From Myxococcales bacterium (GTDB taxonomy: Bacteria; Myxococcota_A; Polyangia; Haliangiales; Haliangiaceae), in NCBI GenBank assembly GCA_028287135.1, contig JAQBQE010000008.1, forward strand, positions 67,155 to 131,154: a DNA stretch of 64,000 nt, given 5' to 3'. Position numbers and translations under genes: made by a program. Numbering within the stretch: the stretch's first letter is position 1; the number at the start of each line of letters is the position of its first letter. Positions 25,293 through 33,747 of this stretch are shown one piece after another. The notes under the pieces are model-generated. The model saw only the letters and a list, made by a program, of their open reading frames with translations, was not told the DNA's origin and did not search any database.

Positions 25293-25505
25293 TCAGGTGT
25301 AGCGACGCAATGCGCGCAGGAGTCCGGGATGTCCCGGTGCGACATCGAGCCCGCGCTTGAACGCCGCCGTCGCGGCATCGCGATCACCTGCGTCATGGAG
25401 CTTGATCGCGTCCTGATCGTCGCGGAACGAAATCGCGTCAGCGTACCGAAACGCTGGCCAGTCGAGTAGCCGGCGCGAAGCGCGATGACGTGTAACCACC
25501 CGCAT
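25293..25505 (-). CDS. Short TPR-like protein or fragment
   Basis: 70 residues. The C-terminal 40 (DAIKLHDAGDRDAATAAFKR, then GLDVAPGHPGLLRALRRY) read like a single tetratricopeptide repeat. The N-terminus is weakly coding-like. It may be a remnant of a longer TPR protein or a genuine small protein. It lies 33 bases upstream of the TrmK-like gene. Confidence 0.4.
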   Translation of the reverse strand: MRVVTRHRASRRLLDWPAFRYADAISFRDDQDAIKLHDAGDRDAATAAFKRGLDVAPGHPGLLRALRRYT

Positions 25506-25549
25506 CGCCGCAGATCCGGATCGGCATGGCGCGTGCTCGTAGCTGTTCG

Positions 25550-26629
25550 ATGACCCGCCGGGTGGCTGTCAGTCTGGCCGTTGTCGTGGCCTCCGGTTGC
25601 GCCATGGACGCGCAGACCGATCCCGCGATCAATCCGCGGGTCACTGTGCTGCCCCACGTTCCGGGCCCGGACATGACGGTGTCGAGCAACGCGCTCGCCT
25701 TCCCGCGCTCGGGCAATGACACGCTGCTCGACCTCGGCGTCGGAGACATCGTGGTCTCGGGTGCTGGCGAAGGGTTCTTGCGCCGGGTGAGCTCGGTTGA
25801 CGCCGCCCGCGATCACATCCTGATCGCGACGACCGACGCCGATCTCAGCGACGCCTTGCTCGATGGCTCCATCGCCGGTTCGTTCGGTGGGCAGGGCAAG
25901 GCCGACACCCACCAGCTGCCCGCGATCTCGTTCTCGACCTCGAACAACGACCTCGTCCGCGAGGGCAACGTGCTGGTGAAGGTCCTCAACGCGTCGCTGT
26001 CCCTCGACCCCCAGGTCGATCTCGACATCGGTGTTCAGGGAGGCTCGCTCTCGATGTTCGAGCTGGTCCTGCGCGGCAAGCTCAGCGGCGACATCGACCT
26101 CGACATCGACGCGCTCGAGGGCAGCGGCGGCCCGGAGATCACGCTCTGGCAATCACCGCCGACGATCTTCTATCAGCAGGTCGGGATTCTCCCGGTCGTC
26201 GAGACGATCACCACCAGCGTGCGGCTCAAGGTCGAGGCCGTCGCGCGCGGGCGCGGCCGACTCCACATCCACGCCGGCGCGAGCACGACGATCGAAGCGG
26301 GCATCAAGTATGACGCCTCCGGGTGGAGCCCGGTCGCCACCGAGACCCACCACGCCGAAGGCAATGTCCCGGGCAGCAGTGCCACGTTCGACGAGGTCGG
26401 AGCTCGCGCATGGCTGGTCGCACGCGTCGACGTGAAGCTGTACGGCGTCGCGGGCCCGTACGTGCGAGTCGGGCCGCAGATCGAGATCGTGCGCGATCGG
26501 ATCCACGACGACTTCGACGGCTCCGTGGGCGTTCGCGCGGATGTTGGCGGTCAGGTCAAGTTCGGCATGTGGGAGCTTCCGAGCTTGCCGGCCCTCGAGC
26601 TGTTCAACACGCTCACGCCGGCGTTCTGA
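25550..26629 (+). CDS. Lipoprotein of unknown function
   Basis: 359 residues from MTRRVAVSLAVVVASGC, with lipobox VASGC; an alternative start eight codons upstream is less likely. The mature protein is beta-rich (VVSGAGEGFLRRVSSVDAA, LVKVLNASLSLDPQVDLDI, MFELVLRGKLSGDIDLDID) with no further clear motif. It resembles secreted beta-sandwich proteins that myxobacteria carry in numbers. It ends back to back with the next minus-strand lipoprotein, without spacing. Confidence 0.65.
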   Translation: MTRRVAVSLAVVVASGCAMDAQTDPAINPRVTVLPHVPGPDMTVSSNALAFPRSGNDTLLDLGVGDIVVSGAGEGFLRRVSSVDAARDHILIATTDADLSDALLDGSIAGSFGGQGKADTHQLPAISFSTSNNDLVREGNVLVKVLNASLSLDPQVDLDIGVQGGSLSMFELVLRGKLSGDIDLDIDALEGSGGPEITLWQSPPTIFYQQVGILPVVETITTSVRLKVEAVARGRGRLHIHAGASTTIEAGIKYDASGWSPVATETHHAEGNVPGSSATFDEVGARAWLVARVDVKLYGVAGPYVRVGPQIEIVRDRIHDDFDGSVGVRADVGGQVKFGMWELPSLPALELFNTLTPAF

Positions 26630-27631
26630 CTACGGCGCGCGTTCGAGGAGCGGCGCGCACGTCGAGACTCCGGCGCCGACGATCACGTTCGGGAGCTTGT
26701 CGCGAACCAGCTCCTGCTTGCCGTCCTTCATGTGGATCGCGTGCACGGACGAGTCACCGTCGGCCGTCGTGAACACGTAGAACACGCCGCCCCAGTGTGC
26801 GAACGCGTACGCCGACACATGGCGGGCCAGCCCGCGCACGACCCACTTGGTACCGATCGGCTTGGCGGTCGTGCGATCGAGCTCCTGGACGAACCCGCGA
26901 CCCGGTGACGGGAAGTAGGCGAACAGGCGGCCTTCGCCGGTGCCGGTCAGCTCGGGGTGCTGCGCGTTGCGATCGAGCGACGCCACCGGGATCCATGCCG
27001 CGCGCGAGCCCGAGGTGTCGACGGTGCCGAGCTTGTCGACCTTGCCGTCGACACTGCCACCGGCGACGAACAGCTTCTCGGTGGTCGCCTTCGGCCCGTC
27101 GGTGACGAACCCCATGCCGAACGTCGTCGGCGCGCCGCTCGGAGCACCGACCGAGGCCGCGCAGCGCCCATCGATGATCGAGGCGCGATGAACGTTGCCG
27201 TTGTGATAGCCGAGCCACGCGATCCCGAATCGATCGATGGCCATCGAGTTGACCGTGCTGCTCGGATCACAGCTGAGCTGCGCGATCTTGTGGAACGGAT
27301 CGGCGGGCAGCTTCTTGGGATCGAAGCTGAACAGATTCGCATCGTCGTCGATGACGTAGATCAGCTCGACATCCTGCAGCGCGCAGGTGTCGACGCATGC
27401 GCCCTCGCGACACGCGCCCTTGCAGGACTCGATCGTCGCGCCGAGCGAACCGTCTGCCTTGCACTGCACGAGCTCGTGCTGCACGCAGGTGCGCTCGCCT
27501 GGCTGGCACCGCGGTGGCGGTGGGGTGACCGGCTCGGGCAGCGTCTGCTCCCGCGTGATCGGCGGCGGGGGCGGCGCCTCGCTCTGCTTGCACGCCGACA
27601 TCACGGTGAGGAGCGCGAGGACCCATCGCAT
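26630..27631 (-). CDS. Lipoprotein with Cys-rich N-terminal segment
   Basis: 333 residues from MRWVLALLTVMSAC, giving lipobox VMSAC. After a Pro-rich stretch (PEPVTPPPPRCQPGERTC) there are paired Cys (CVQHELVQC, SCKGACREGACVDTCAL) resembling the LCCN/EGF-like Cys motifs of myxobacterial lipoproteins. The rest (DVELIYVIDDDANLFSFDP, SMAIDRFGIAWLGYHNG, GVFYVFTTADGDSSVHAI) is propeller-like. It is probably a surface-anchored ligand-binding protein. It is divergent from the TlpA-like gene. Confidence 0.7.
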   Translation of the reverse strand: MRWVLALLTVMSACKQSEAPPPPPITREQTLPEPVTPPPPRCQPGERTCVQHELVQCKADGSLGATIESCKGACREGACVDTCALQDVELIYVIDDDANLFSFDPKKLPADPFHKIAQLSCDPSSTVNSMAIDRFGIAWLGYHNGNVHRASIIDGRCAASVGAPSGAPTTFGMGFVTDGPKATTEKLFVAGGSVDGKVDKLGTVDTSGSRAAWIPVASLDRNAQHPELTGTGEGRLFAYFPSPGRGFVQELDRTTAKPIGTKWVVRGLARHVSAYAFAHWGGVFYVFTTADGDSSVHAIHMKDGKQELVRDKLPNVIVGAGVSTCAPLLERAP

Positions 27632-27691
27632 GGCTCCGACCATGCCACGCGGGAATCGGGCGCCGTGCGCGATGGTTGGAGAATCACCGGC

Positions 27692-28318
27692 ATGAGGCGC
27701 AAGATGACCCACGTGCGTCCCTGGCTGTTCGCCCTGCTCGCTGCCTGCGGCTCGTCGCAAGCACCTCCGGACGAGACCCCGCCAGCACCGGAGAAGCCAG
27801 CGGCACCGCCGACCGAGCGCCAGATCAACGACAGCCTGGTCGGCGTGATCGATCAGCCAGCGCCCGCCTTCCAGGTCTCGCAGTGGCTCAACGCGGAACC
27901 GCTGTCGGTCGAACAGCTGCGCGGCAAGGTCGTGTTCGTGCGCTGGTTCATGGGCCCGTCGTGCCCGTTCTGCAGTGCGACCGCGCCGACGCTACGCGCC
28001 CTGCACGAGCGCTACGCCGAGAAGGGGCTCGTCGTGATCGGCATGTATCACCACAAGGAGGAGACGCCGCTCGATCCCACGCAGGTCGAGGGCTGGGTGA
28101 AGCAGTTCGGCTACCAGTTCCCGATCGCGATCGACAGGGACTGGCGGACGCTGCGCCGGTGGTGGCTCGATGGTCACGAGCGCTCGTTCACCAGCGTCAG
28201 CTTCCTGCTCGACAAGACCGGCGTCGTTCGCCGCGTCCATCTCGGTGGAACGATCGCGCCCGAGGGCGAGGACATCGAGGCGATCAGGGCCGACGTCGAG
28301 CGCCTGCTCGCGGACTAG
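27692..28318 (+). CDS. TlpA/AhpC-TSA-like thioredoxin-fold lipoprotein
   Basis: 208 residues. Lipobox LLAAC, a Pro/Glu tether, then a redoxin domain with VVFVRWFMGPSCPFCSATAP: the active-site CPFC is at about 93-96. A TPxD-like region (EETPLDPTQVEGWV) and FPIAIDRDWRTLRRWW follow. It probably reduces or senses periplasmic thiols, or delivers electrons for cytochrome or peroxide chemistry. GAGAAT lies seven bases before the ATG. There is no cytochrome c gene nearby, so the partner is unknown. Confidence 0.8.
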   Translation: MRRKMTHVRPWLFALLAACGSSQAPPDETPPAPEKPAAPPTERQINDSLVGVIDQPAPAFQVSQWLNAEPLSVEQLRGKVVFVRWFMGPSCPFCSATAPTLRALHERYAEKGLVVIGMYHHKEETPLDPTQVEGWVKQFGYQFPIAIDRDWRTLRRWWLDGHERSFTSVSFLLDKTGVVRRVHLGGTIAPEGEDIEAIRADVERLLAD

Positions 28319-28382
28319 CGTTTCGCCGTCGCCCGGACTTCCCAGGCGTTTCGACCGCTTACGCGGAGGAGGGCGATGCATG

Positions 28383-28388
28383 TACAAT
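28383..28388 (+). promoter_or_regulatory. Predicted -10 element (TACAAT) of 28397 gene
   Basis: TACAAT is followed by eight bases and a GTG at 28397. It therefore overlaps the first codons of a longer reading frame beginning at 28376 and argues for the GTG start. Confidence 0.45.
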
Positions 28389-28396
28389 CGGCGCCA

Positions 28397-29440
28397 GTGG
28401 CTGGGGGCAACGATCCGCTGAATCCGAAGCTGCCGTCGACCCGGAAGGGTCAGACCGAGCCGCTGGAGCCGCTATCGCCGTTCACCGAGGAGAGCACCGC
28501 GCTTCACTCGACCGAGGATCTCGACGCGATGTTGCGCAAGGCAGAAGCAGCGGCCGCCGCCGAGCCGGCGCGCCAGGCTGCGCCTAGCCCGTTCGCCGAC
28601 GACGAGCACACGATTCTCGGCTCCGCGCAGGAGCTCGAAAACCTCGCGAAGAAGGCCGCGCCCGAGCCCGAGCTGCCGAAGTCCTCGGCCAACACGGTCC
28701 GCCGTCGCACGAACCCGATGGGCGTCGCGCAGGTGACCGGCCAGATGGCGACGGTGCGAGCGTCCGGATCGATGCCCATCCCGACGGCACCCGCGCCGAC
28801 CACGGTACCGCCGCCGGTCCGTGCAGCCGCCCCGGCGACGCCGTCAGACGATGAGCTGTTCGACGCCGCGTTCGCCGACCCGGAGCCGGGCCCCGCTGCC
28901 CCGCCCGCACCGTCCCGAAGCCACGAGCCCACGCCCGCTCCGCCGGTCACGCCGCAACGAGCGCGCGAGCCCACGCCGGCTCCGCCGGTCCGGACGCGCG
29001 AGCCGACGCCCGCACCACCGCCACGGGTCCGCGAGATGCCGCCACCGGCGTTACGTCCGGCATTCCCGAACGCACCGCGGATGGAGGTCGAGGAAGCGCA
29101 ACGCGCGTTCGACGCCGACGCAGTTCGACCCACGGCCCCGACGAATCGGCGTGGGCTCATGATCGCCGTGGGCTCGGCGCTGGTGCTCGCGCTTGCGGGC
29201 GCCGGCCTCGCCTACAGCCGGATCTCCGCTGCCGACGAGCGAACGGCAGCAGCGGAGCGCAAGGTGACGTCGTCGCGCCTCCAGGCCGAGGACGCAGCGG
29301 GCGAGCTCGCGGCTGCCCGGGCCCGGATCGAGGCGCTGAAGTCAGCGAACGAAGCGCTCGAACGCAGGATCGCAGCGCAGGGCCGCGCCGACGCAGAACG
29401 CGTGCCGGTCGTCGACCCGGTCGTCAAGCCGAAGCGCTAG
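28397..29440 (+). CDS. Pro-rich membrane protein with C-terminal coiled coil
   Basis: 347 residues if translation starts at GTG 28397 (354 from the ATG at 28376). The N-terminal half is disordered and Pro/Ala-rich, with repeated REPTPAPPV-type motifs. One transmembrane helix is at about 262-280 (GLMIAVGSALVLALAGAGLAY), followed by a charged coiled coil (ADERTAAAERKVTSSRLQAE). The topology suggests a long cytoplasmic N-terminus and a periplasmic coiled coil. The proline-rich repeats are typical of scaffold or spacer proteins. No enzyme motif was found. Confidence 0.7.
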   Translation: MAGGNDPLNPKLPSTRKGQTEPLEPLSPFTEESTALHSTEDLDAMLRKAEAAAAAEPARQAAPSPFADDEHTILGSAQELENLAKKAAPEPELPKSSANTVRRRTNPMGVAQVTGQMATVRASGSMPIPTAPAPTTVPPPVRAAAPATPSDDELFDAAFADPEPGPAAPPAPSRSHEPTPAPPVTPQRAREPTPAPPVRTREPTPAPPPRVREMPPPALRPAFPNAPRMEVEEAQRAFDADAVRPTAPTNRRGLMIAVGSALVLALAGAGLAYSRISAADERTAAAERKVTSSRLQAEDAAGELAAARARIEALKSANEALERRIAAQGRADAERVPVVDPVVKPKR

Positions 29441-29453
29441 CAGCGGAGCGCGC

Positions 29454-29876
29454 TCAGTTGTGTGGACGGCCGTTCGAGAACCCGACCTTCGCGCCGATCG
29501 CGGCGTACGTGCCGTGAGCAGCCACCTCGGCCCCGAACAGCGGCCACATGCCGAACAGCGTCCTGGTCTGCGGGATCGCGCCGAGGATCGCGAGCGGGCC
29601 CATCGCGATCGCGACCGCGCGCGCGAAGATCCGTGCCGGCTTCTCACTGGTGGCTCGTGACGCGAGCACTCCGGCGACTCCGAACAGGGTCAGCGCGGTC
29701 TTGTTGAACACGTTGAGGGGAAACAGTCCGAGAAACTTCCCGTAACTGGTCTGGACTTTCAACCGAGGGAGCCTCGCCCGCCGCGGCGACGTGGACAGCT
29801 GCGGGATGAACGACGCCAGCCCCATCGCCAGCATCGTGGATCCACCGATCAAGGCAAATTTTTTCGGGCTCTGCAT
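29454..29876 (-). CDS. DUF4383-like membrane protein
   Basis: 140 residues from MQSPKKFALIGGSTML. Hydrophobic segments (ALIGGSTMLAMGLASFI, LTLFGVAGVLASRA, AVAIAMGPLAILGAI, AEVAAHGTYAAIG) and the conserved FLGLFPLNVFNKTALTLFG match DUF4383, a four-helix membrane family of unknown function. It is convergent with the Pro-rich membrane protein. An extension of 26 residues upstream is unlikely because it is basic and lacks a ribosome site. Confidence 0.65.
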   Translation of the reverse strand: MQSPKKFALIGGSTMLAMGLASFIPQLSTSPRRARLPRLKVQTSYGKFLGLFPLNVFNKTALTLFGVAGVLASRATSEKPARIFARAVAIAMGPLAILGAIPQTRTLFGMWPLFGAEVAAHGTYAAIGAKVGFSNGRPHN

Positions 29877-30073
29877 GGATCCTGGATCGTGCAAGGTGAG
29901 ACCCAGCCGTAGGGACGCGAACCTGCGCGCTCGCAGCGCGGCCGCCCTGCGCACCGACGCTCACCTGTGCGCCGAGAGCAACCCGTCCACGTGCGGAAGT
30001 TCGAGGTGAGGCAGTACGATGGACGTCGGTTGTGAGCGACGCGTCGCCGCAAGTTATGGTTGCCTACCCAGCC

Positions 30074-31105
30074 ATGCGCGTCGCCGTCGTCTTCGATACT
30101 CCCTACGAGGGGTGGACTCCGGATCAGCACGCCGTGCAGATGAAGAAGGACCTCGCCAACTGGAAGAAGGCCGAGCCCGACATGGAGTACCAGGTCGCGC
30201 AGGCACTCCAGAAGAACGGTCACGACGTCCTGCTGCTCGGCATCCACGACGACCTTCGCGACATGAGCGCGCGGCTGGCGGACTGGAAGCCGGACCTCGT
30301 GTTCAACGCGACCGAAGCGTTCCTCGATAACCCGAGCCTCGACTACCTGGTCCCTGCCCTGCTCGAGGCCGAGGGCTATCGCTACACCGGTGCTCCCCCG
30401 CTCGCGTTGCTGGTCACCCGCAACAAGGCGATGGCGAAGAAGATCCTCGCGTATCACGGCGTGAACGTGCCCGCGTTCAAGTCGTATCGGGTCGGCGAGC
30501 AGCCGGGCGATACCGTCGAGATGCGGTTCCCGCTGATCGTGAAGCCCCTGGGGAGCGATGCGTCGGAAGGCATCGCGCAGGCGTCGATCGTCCACGACGT
30601 CGGCGCGCTCGGCGAACGGATCAAGTTCGTCCACGATCGATTCGAGCAGCCCGCGCTCGCCGAGGAGTACATCGAGGGTCGCGAGCTCTACGCGACGATC
30701 CTCGGCAACGGGGACAAGACCGAGGTCCTGCCGGTCGTCGAGATGGTGTTCGACGAGGCGGGCTCGCGCCCCGAGGATCGGATCGCGAGCAAGAGCGCGA
30801 AGTGGGACATGGCCTATCGCAAGCGCCGCGGGATCCGGAACGTGTTCGCGCGCCGGATGTCGAAGCTCGCCAAGGAGCGGCTCGCCACCACCTGCTACGC
30901 CTCGTACCGCGCGCTGTGGCTGCGTGACTACGCGCGGATCGACGTGCGGCTCGCCCCCGATGACCAGATCTGGTTCATCGAGGCGAACGCCAATCCGTTC
31001 CTCAGCTACGGCCACGACTCGGCCGAGGCGGCCCACAAGCTCGGGCTCGACTACAACGCGTTCATCCACCGGATCGTCGACGAAGCGATGACGCGCAATC
31101 CCTGA
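30074..31105 (+). CDS. D-Ala-D-Ala ligase-family ATP-grasp enzyme
   Basis: 343 residues from MRVAVVFDTPYEGW. The N-terminal domain starts like D-alanine-D-alanine ligase (RVAVVFDTP, then DLVFNATEAF). Then come the ATP-grasp lysine and loop (PLIVKPLGSDASEGIAQAS), AEEYIEGRELYATILGNG, and the metal-binding end WFIEANANPFLSYGHDSAEA. The core agrees with Ddl-type ligases, but the length and the YDTP/NATEAF variation suggest a specialised substrate, perhaps not D-Ala. The start is uncertain: ATG 30056 and GTG 30032 are in frame. The next gene follows after 28 bases on the same strand. Confidence 0.75.
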   Translation: MRVAVVFDTPYEGWTPDQHAVQMKKDLANWKKAEPDMEYQVAQALQKNGHDVLLLGIHDDLRDMSARLADWKPDLVFNATEAFLDNPSLDYLVPALLEAEGYRYTGAPPLALLVTRNKAMAKKILAYHGVNVPAFKSYRVGEQPGDTVEMRFPLIVKPLGSDASEGIAQASIVHDVGALGERIKFVHDRFEQPALAEEYIEGRELYATILGNGDKTEVLPVVEMVFDEAGSRPEDRIASKSAKWDMAYRKRRGIRNVFARRMSKLAKERLATTCYASYRALWLRDYARIDVRLAPDDQIWFIEANANPFLSYGHDSAEAAHKLGLDYNAFIHRIVDEAMTRNP

Positions 31106-31120
31106 CCTGGAATCCTGGGC

Positions 31121-31126
31121 TATCCT
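31121..31126 (+). promoter_or_regulatory. Predicted -10 element (TATCCT) of cysteine-cluster gene
   Basis: TATCCT is followed by seven bases and the ATG at 31134, with no ribosome site. Confidence 0.45.
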
Positions 31127-31133
31127 CGTCAGG

Positions 31134-31856
31134 ATGGGGGACGACGATCGCTACATCACGCGTCAGGACTTCGAGCGCGCGCTCCGCCATCTCAACATCG
31201 CTGACCTCGACGTGCGCGATCTCGTGCTGAAGCTCGCGGCGGATGTCGTCGCACTGACGAACGAGCTCAAGCGCCGGATGCCGGTCGACGACCAGGAAGC
31301 GCCGCTCGACGTCGCGATCGATCACAACCTCGACCAGGTGCTCCACAAGGTGCTCGCGGGCGACGACGGTTGCTCGCGCGTCGCGCTCGATCCCGACCCC
31401 GACAAGTACACCGTCGAGCCGGTCGCGATTCCGTGTGCCGAGCTGATCCCCCTGTGCGAGGGACGCTGCTGCTCGTACACGTTCTCGCTGTCGACGCAGG
31501 ATCTCGACGAGGGCGTGATCCGGTTCGACTACGGCCAGCCCTACATGATCCGGCAGCGCTCGAGCGACGGCTACTGTGTGCACAACGATCCCGCGACGCG
31601 CGGCTGTACCGCGCACGCCCATCGGCCCAAGGTCTGCCGCACGTACGACTGTCGCAACGACAAGCGCGTGTGGATCGACTACGAGAACCGGATCCCGGCG
31701 CCTCGTGATCGGCCGTACATCCCCGATCCCGTCAAGCTCGATCGCTACGAGCGCGTGCGGCAACGCGGCCTCGCCATCTATCGCGAGCAGATGGCGATCG
31801 ATGGTGCGTACGCCGACGGTGTGCCGAGGCCACTCAAGAGACCTCTCGATCCCTGA
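31134..31856 (+). CDS. YkgJ-family cysteine cluster protein
   Basis: 240 residues, soluble. An N-terminal helical part (FERALRHLNIADLDVRDLVL) precedes the Cys-cluster: IPCAELIPLCEGRCCSYTFS, then DGYCVHNDP, RGCTAHAHRPKVCRTYDCR. The CxxxxxxCxxxCC...C...C...C...C spacing fits the UPF0153/YkgJ zinc- or iron-chelating family, whose molecular role is unclear. It follows the ligase-like gene and could be co-transcribed, but a -10-like element of its own precedes it. Confidence 0.75.
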   Translation: MGDDDRYITRQDFERALRHLNIADLDVRDLVLKLAADVVALTNELKRRMPVDDQEAPLDVAIDHNLDQVLHKVLAGDDGCSRVALDPDPDKYTVEPVAIPCAELIPLCEGRCCSYTFSLSTQDLDEGVIRFDYGQPYMIRQRSSDGYCVHNDPATRGCTAHAHRPKVCRTYDCRNDKRVWIDYENRIPAPRDRPYIPDPVKLDRYERVRQRGLAIYREQMAIDGAYADGVPRPLKRPLDP

Positions 31857-32045
31857 GAGGCAGCGCGTAGATCGCCGCCGATTGTCGATCGGGCGCGCGC
31901 TGCGAGCTGGACGCACGGCCACCGCGAGCACACCGACGGCGTCGTCGCCTCCGCGGTGATGGAGATTCGCGGAGCTTCGCGTGCATTCGATCGGAGTGCG
32001 CGGTGGTCCATCGCGTGCACTGGTCGCGAGGCTCGTGAGGTGATC

Positions 32046-33596
32046 ATGCGAGCCGGATCCGCTTGTTCAGCAGCGCTCATCGTCGCCAGCCTGTCCGCGT
32101 GCGAGTCACCCACCGATCCTGGCCTCGCCGCGTGCGAGTCACCGGAGGTCAGTCACCGGCGCCCGCGGCCGACCGGTCCCGTGATCATTCACTTCGCGCG
32201 CGAGGTCGATCTACCGGCGCGCGCTGCGATCGGTCGACGAGGACGGAGCGCGCTGACCACCGCACTCCGTGGCGATGCGCTGCGTGCCCAGGACCGTGTC
32301 GTCGCGTTGATGCGCCAGCACGGGATCGAGCCGACCGCGCGGCTGTGGATGATCAACGCCGTCGCGGCCACCGTCCCCGATGCGCTGCTCGACAATATCG
32401 CGAAGCTGCCCGAGGTCGTTCGCATCGAGCCCGATCTCGCGATCTCGGTCCCGGTCACGATCATGACCCCTGACACCACCGCGCCGGACGCGTGGAATCT
32501 GTCGGCGATCCGAGCTCCCGAGCTGTGGGCGACCGGCCAGCGTGGCGCCGGGACGGTCGTCGCCATGGTGGACACCGGCGTCGACGTCGCACATCCCGAT
32601 CTCGCCTCCGCGTGGCGCAGCACGGCGGGCTGGCATGATCCGTACGGTGAGCACGCGACGCCGTATGACGGCAACGGACACGGCACGCAGGTCGCAGGTC
32701 TCGTCGTCGGCGGCGCGACCAGCGGCGTCCCGATCGGCGTGGCTCCCGGTGCGCAGTGGATCAGCACCCGGATCCTCGACGACTCGGGCCGCGGCACGGT
32801 CAGTGGCCTCCACGGCGCGCTGCAGTGGATCCTCGACCCCGACGGGGACGCAATGACCGACGACGCCGCGGACATCGTCGTCGTGTCCTGGGGCTACAGC
32901 TACCTGATCAACAACTGTTACCTCGAGCTCGAAGGCGCGATCGCGACGCTCCGCGCCGCGCAGGTCGCGATCGTGGTCGCCGCCGGCAACGCCGGTCCGT
33001 TCGCGAGCTCGAGCATCAGCCCGGCGAACAATCCCTCGGCGTTTGCCGCCGGGGCCGTCGACGAGCTCCTCACCGTCCTCAGCACCAGCAGCCGTGGTCC
33101 TGACGCCTGCACCCAGTCGATCTTCCCCGAGCTGGTCGCACCGGGCGCCAACGTGCGGACGACCGATCTGACGTTCCGTGGTCAGGTCCCGGCCTCGTAC
33201 ACGATCGGAAACGGGACCTCGTTCGCGGCACCGCACATCGCCGGTGCGATGGCGCTGCTGCGCGGCGCTCACCCGTCGGCGACCGTGACCCAGCTCGAGG
33301 ACGCACTGACCACGACCGCCGTCGACCTGAGCGCCGCGGGCGCCGACAACGACACCGGGTACGGTCTTCCCGACGTCGTCGCCGCCGAGGCCCGGCTCGC
33401 CCAGCTCGTCGCGGCGGAGAGCTGCACGGACGCGGACCGTGACGGCTACATGCGCGAGCTCGGGTGCAATACCGCGCTCGACTGCAACGACCACAACGCC
33501 GACATCCATCCGGGCGCCTGCGATGTCCCGTTCGATGTCATGGATCAGGATTGCGATGGTGCGGACCGCGTCACCGGGACGTGCTGCCCTTCGTGA
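32046..33596 (+). CDS. Subtilase (peptidase S8) lipoprotein with C-terminal calcium-type motif
   Basis: 516 residues from MRAGSACSAALIVASLSAC; a GAGGTG ribosome-like site precedes the ATG. An I9-like propeptide region (ARLWMINAVAATVPDALLD, about 95-120) precedes the catalytic domain. The Asp lies in VVAMVDTGVDVAHPDL, the His in GNGHGTQVAG, the Asn-containing AIVVAAGNAGPF follows, and the Ser lies in NGTSFAAPHIAG, so all four S8 signatures are present. The C-terminal 50 residues carry DADRDGYMRELGCNTALDC and DCNDHNADIHPGA, a DxDxDG-type metal-binding motif with Cys pairs. It is probably an outer-surface endoprotease. Confidence 0.85.
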   Translation: MRAGSACSAALIVASLSACESPTDPGLAACESPEVSHRRPRPTGPVIIHFAREVDLPARAAIGRRGRSALTTALRGDALRAQDRVVALMRQHGIEPTARLWMINAVAATVPDALLDNIAKLPEVVRIEPDLAISVPVTIMTPDTTAPDAWNLSAIRAPELWATGQRGAGTVVAMVDTGVDVAHPDLASAWRSTAGWHDPYGEHATPYDGNGHGTQVAGLVVGGATSGVPIGVAPGAQWISTRILDDSGRGTVSGLHGALQWILDPDGDAMTDDAADIVVVSWGYSYLINNCYLELEGAIATLRAAQVAIVVAAGNAGPFASSSISPANNPSAFAAGAVDELLTVLSTSSRGPDACTQSIFPELVAPGANVRTTDLTFRGQVPASYTIGNGTSFAAPHIAGAMALLRGAHPSATVTQLEDALTTTAVDLSAAGADNDTGYGLPDVVAAEARLAQLVAAESCTDADRDGYMRELGCNTALDCNDHNADIHPGACDVPFDVMDQDCDGADRVTGTCCPS

Positions 33597-33747
33597 GCTC
33601 GGTCATCCGCGCTTGCGAGTCCGCCAGCGTGGAGGACGCGAACATCGCCGAGGGCGAACGGTCGTCCGCACGTCGTTCAGGTCGATGATCTTCGCCCGCG
33701 AGCGACCACCTACCGGTCGTCGCCGAGCTCGCCGCGCAGCCGTAGAC
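33597..33747. other. Convergent intergenic gap without recognised feature
   Basis: 151 bases between the subtilase and the minus-strand HExxH lipoprotein. The minus strand has about 24 codons of typical codon use (MFASSTLADSQARMTELTKG) ending in a stop, which could be a remnant, but it is too short to call. No hairpin terminator was recognised. Confidence 0.4.
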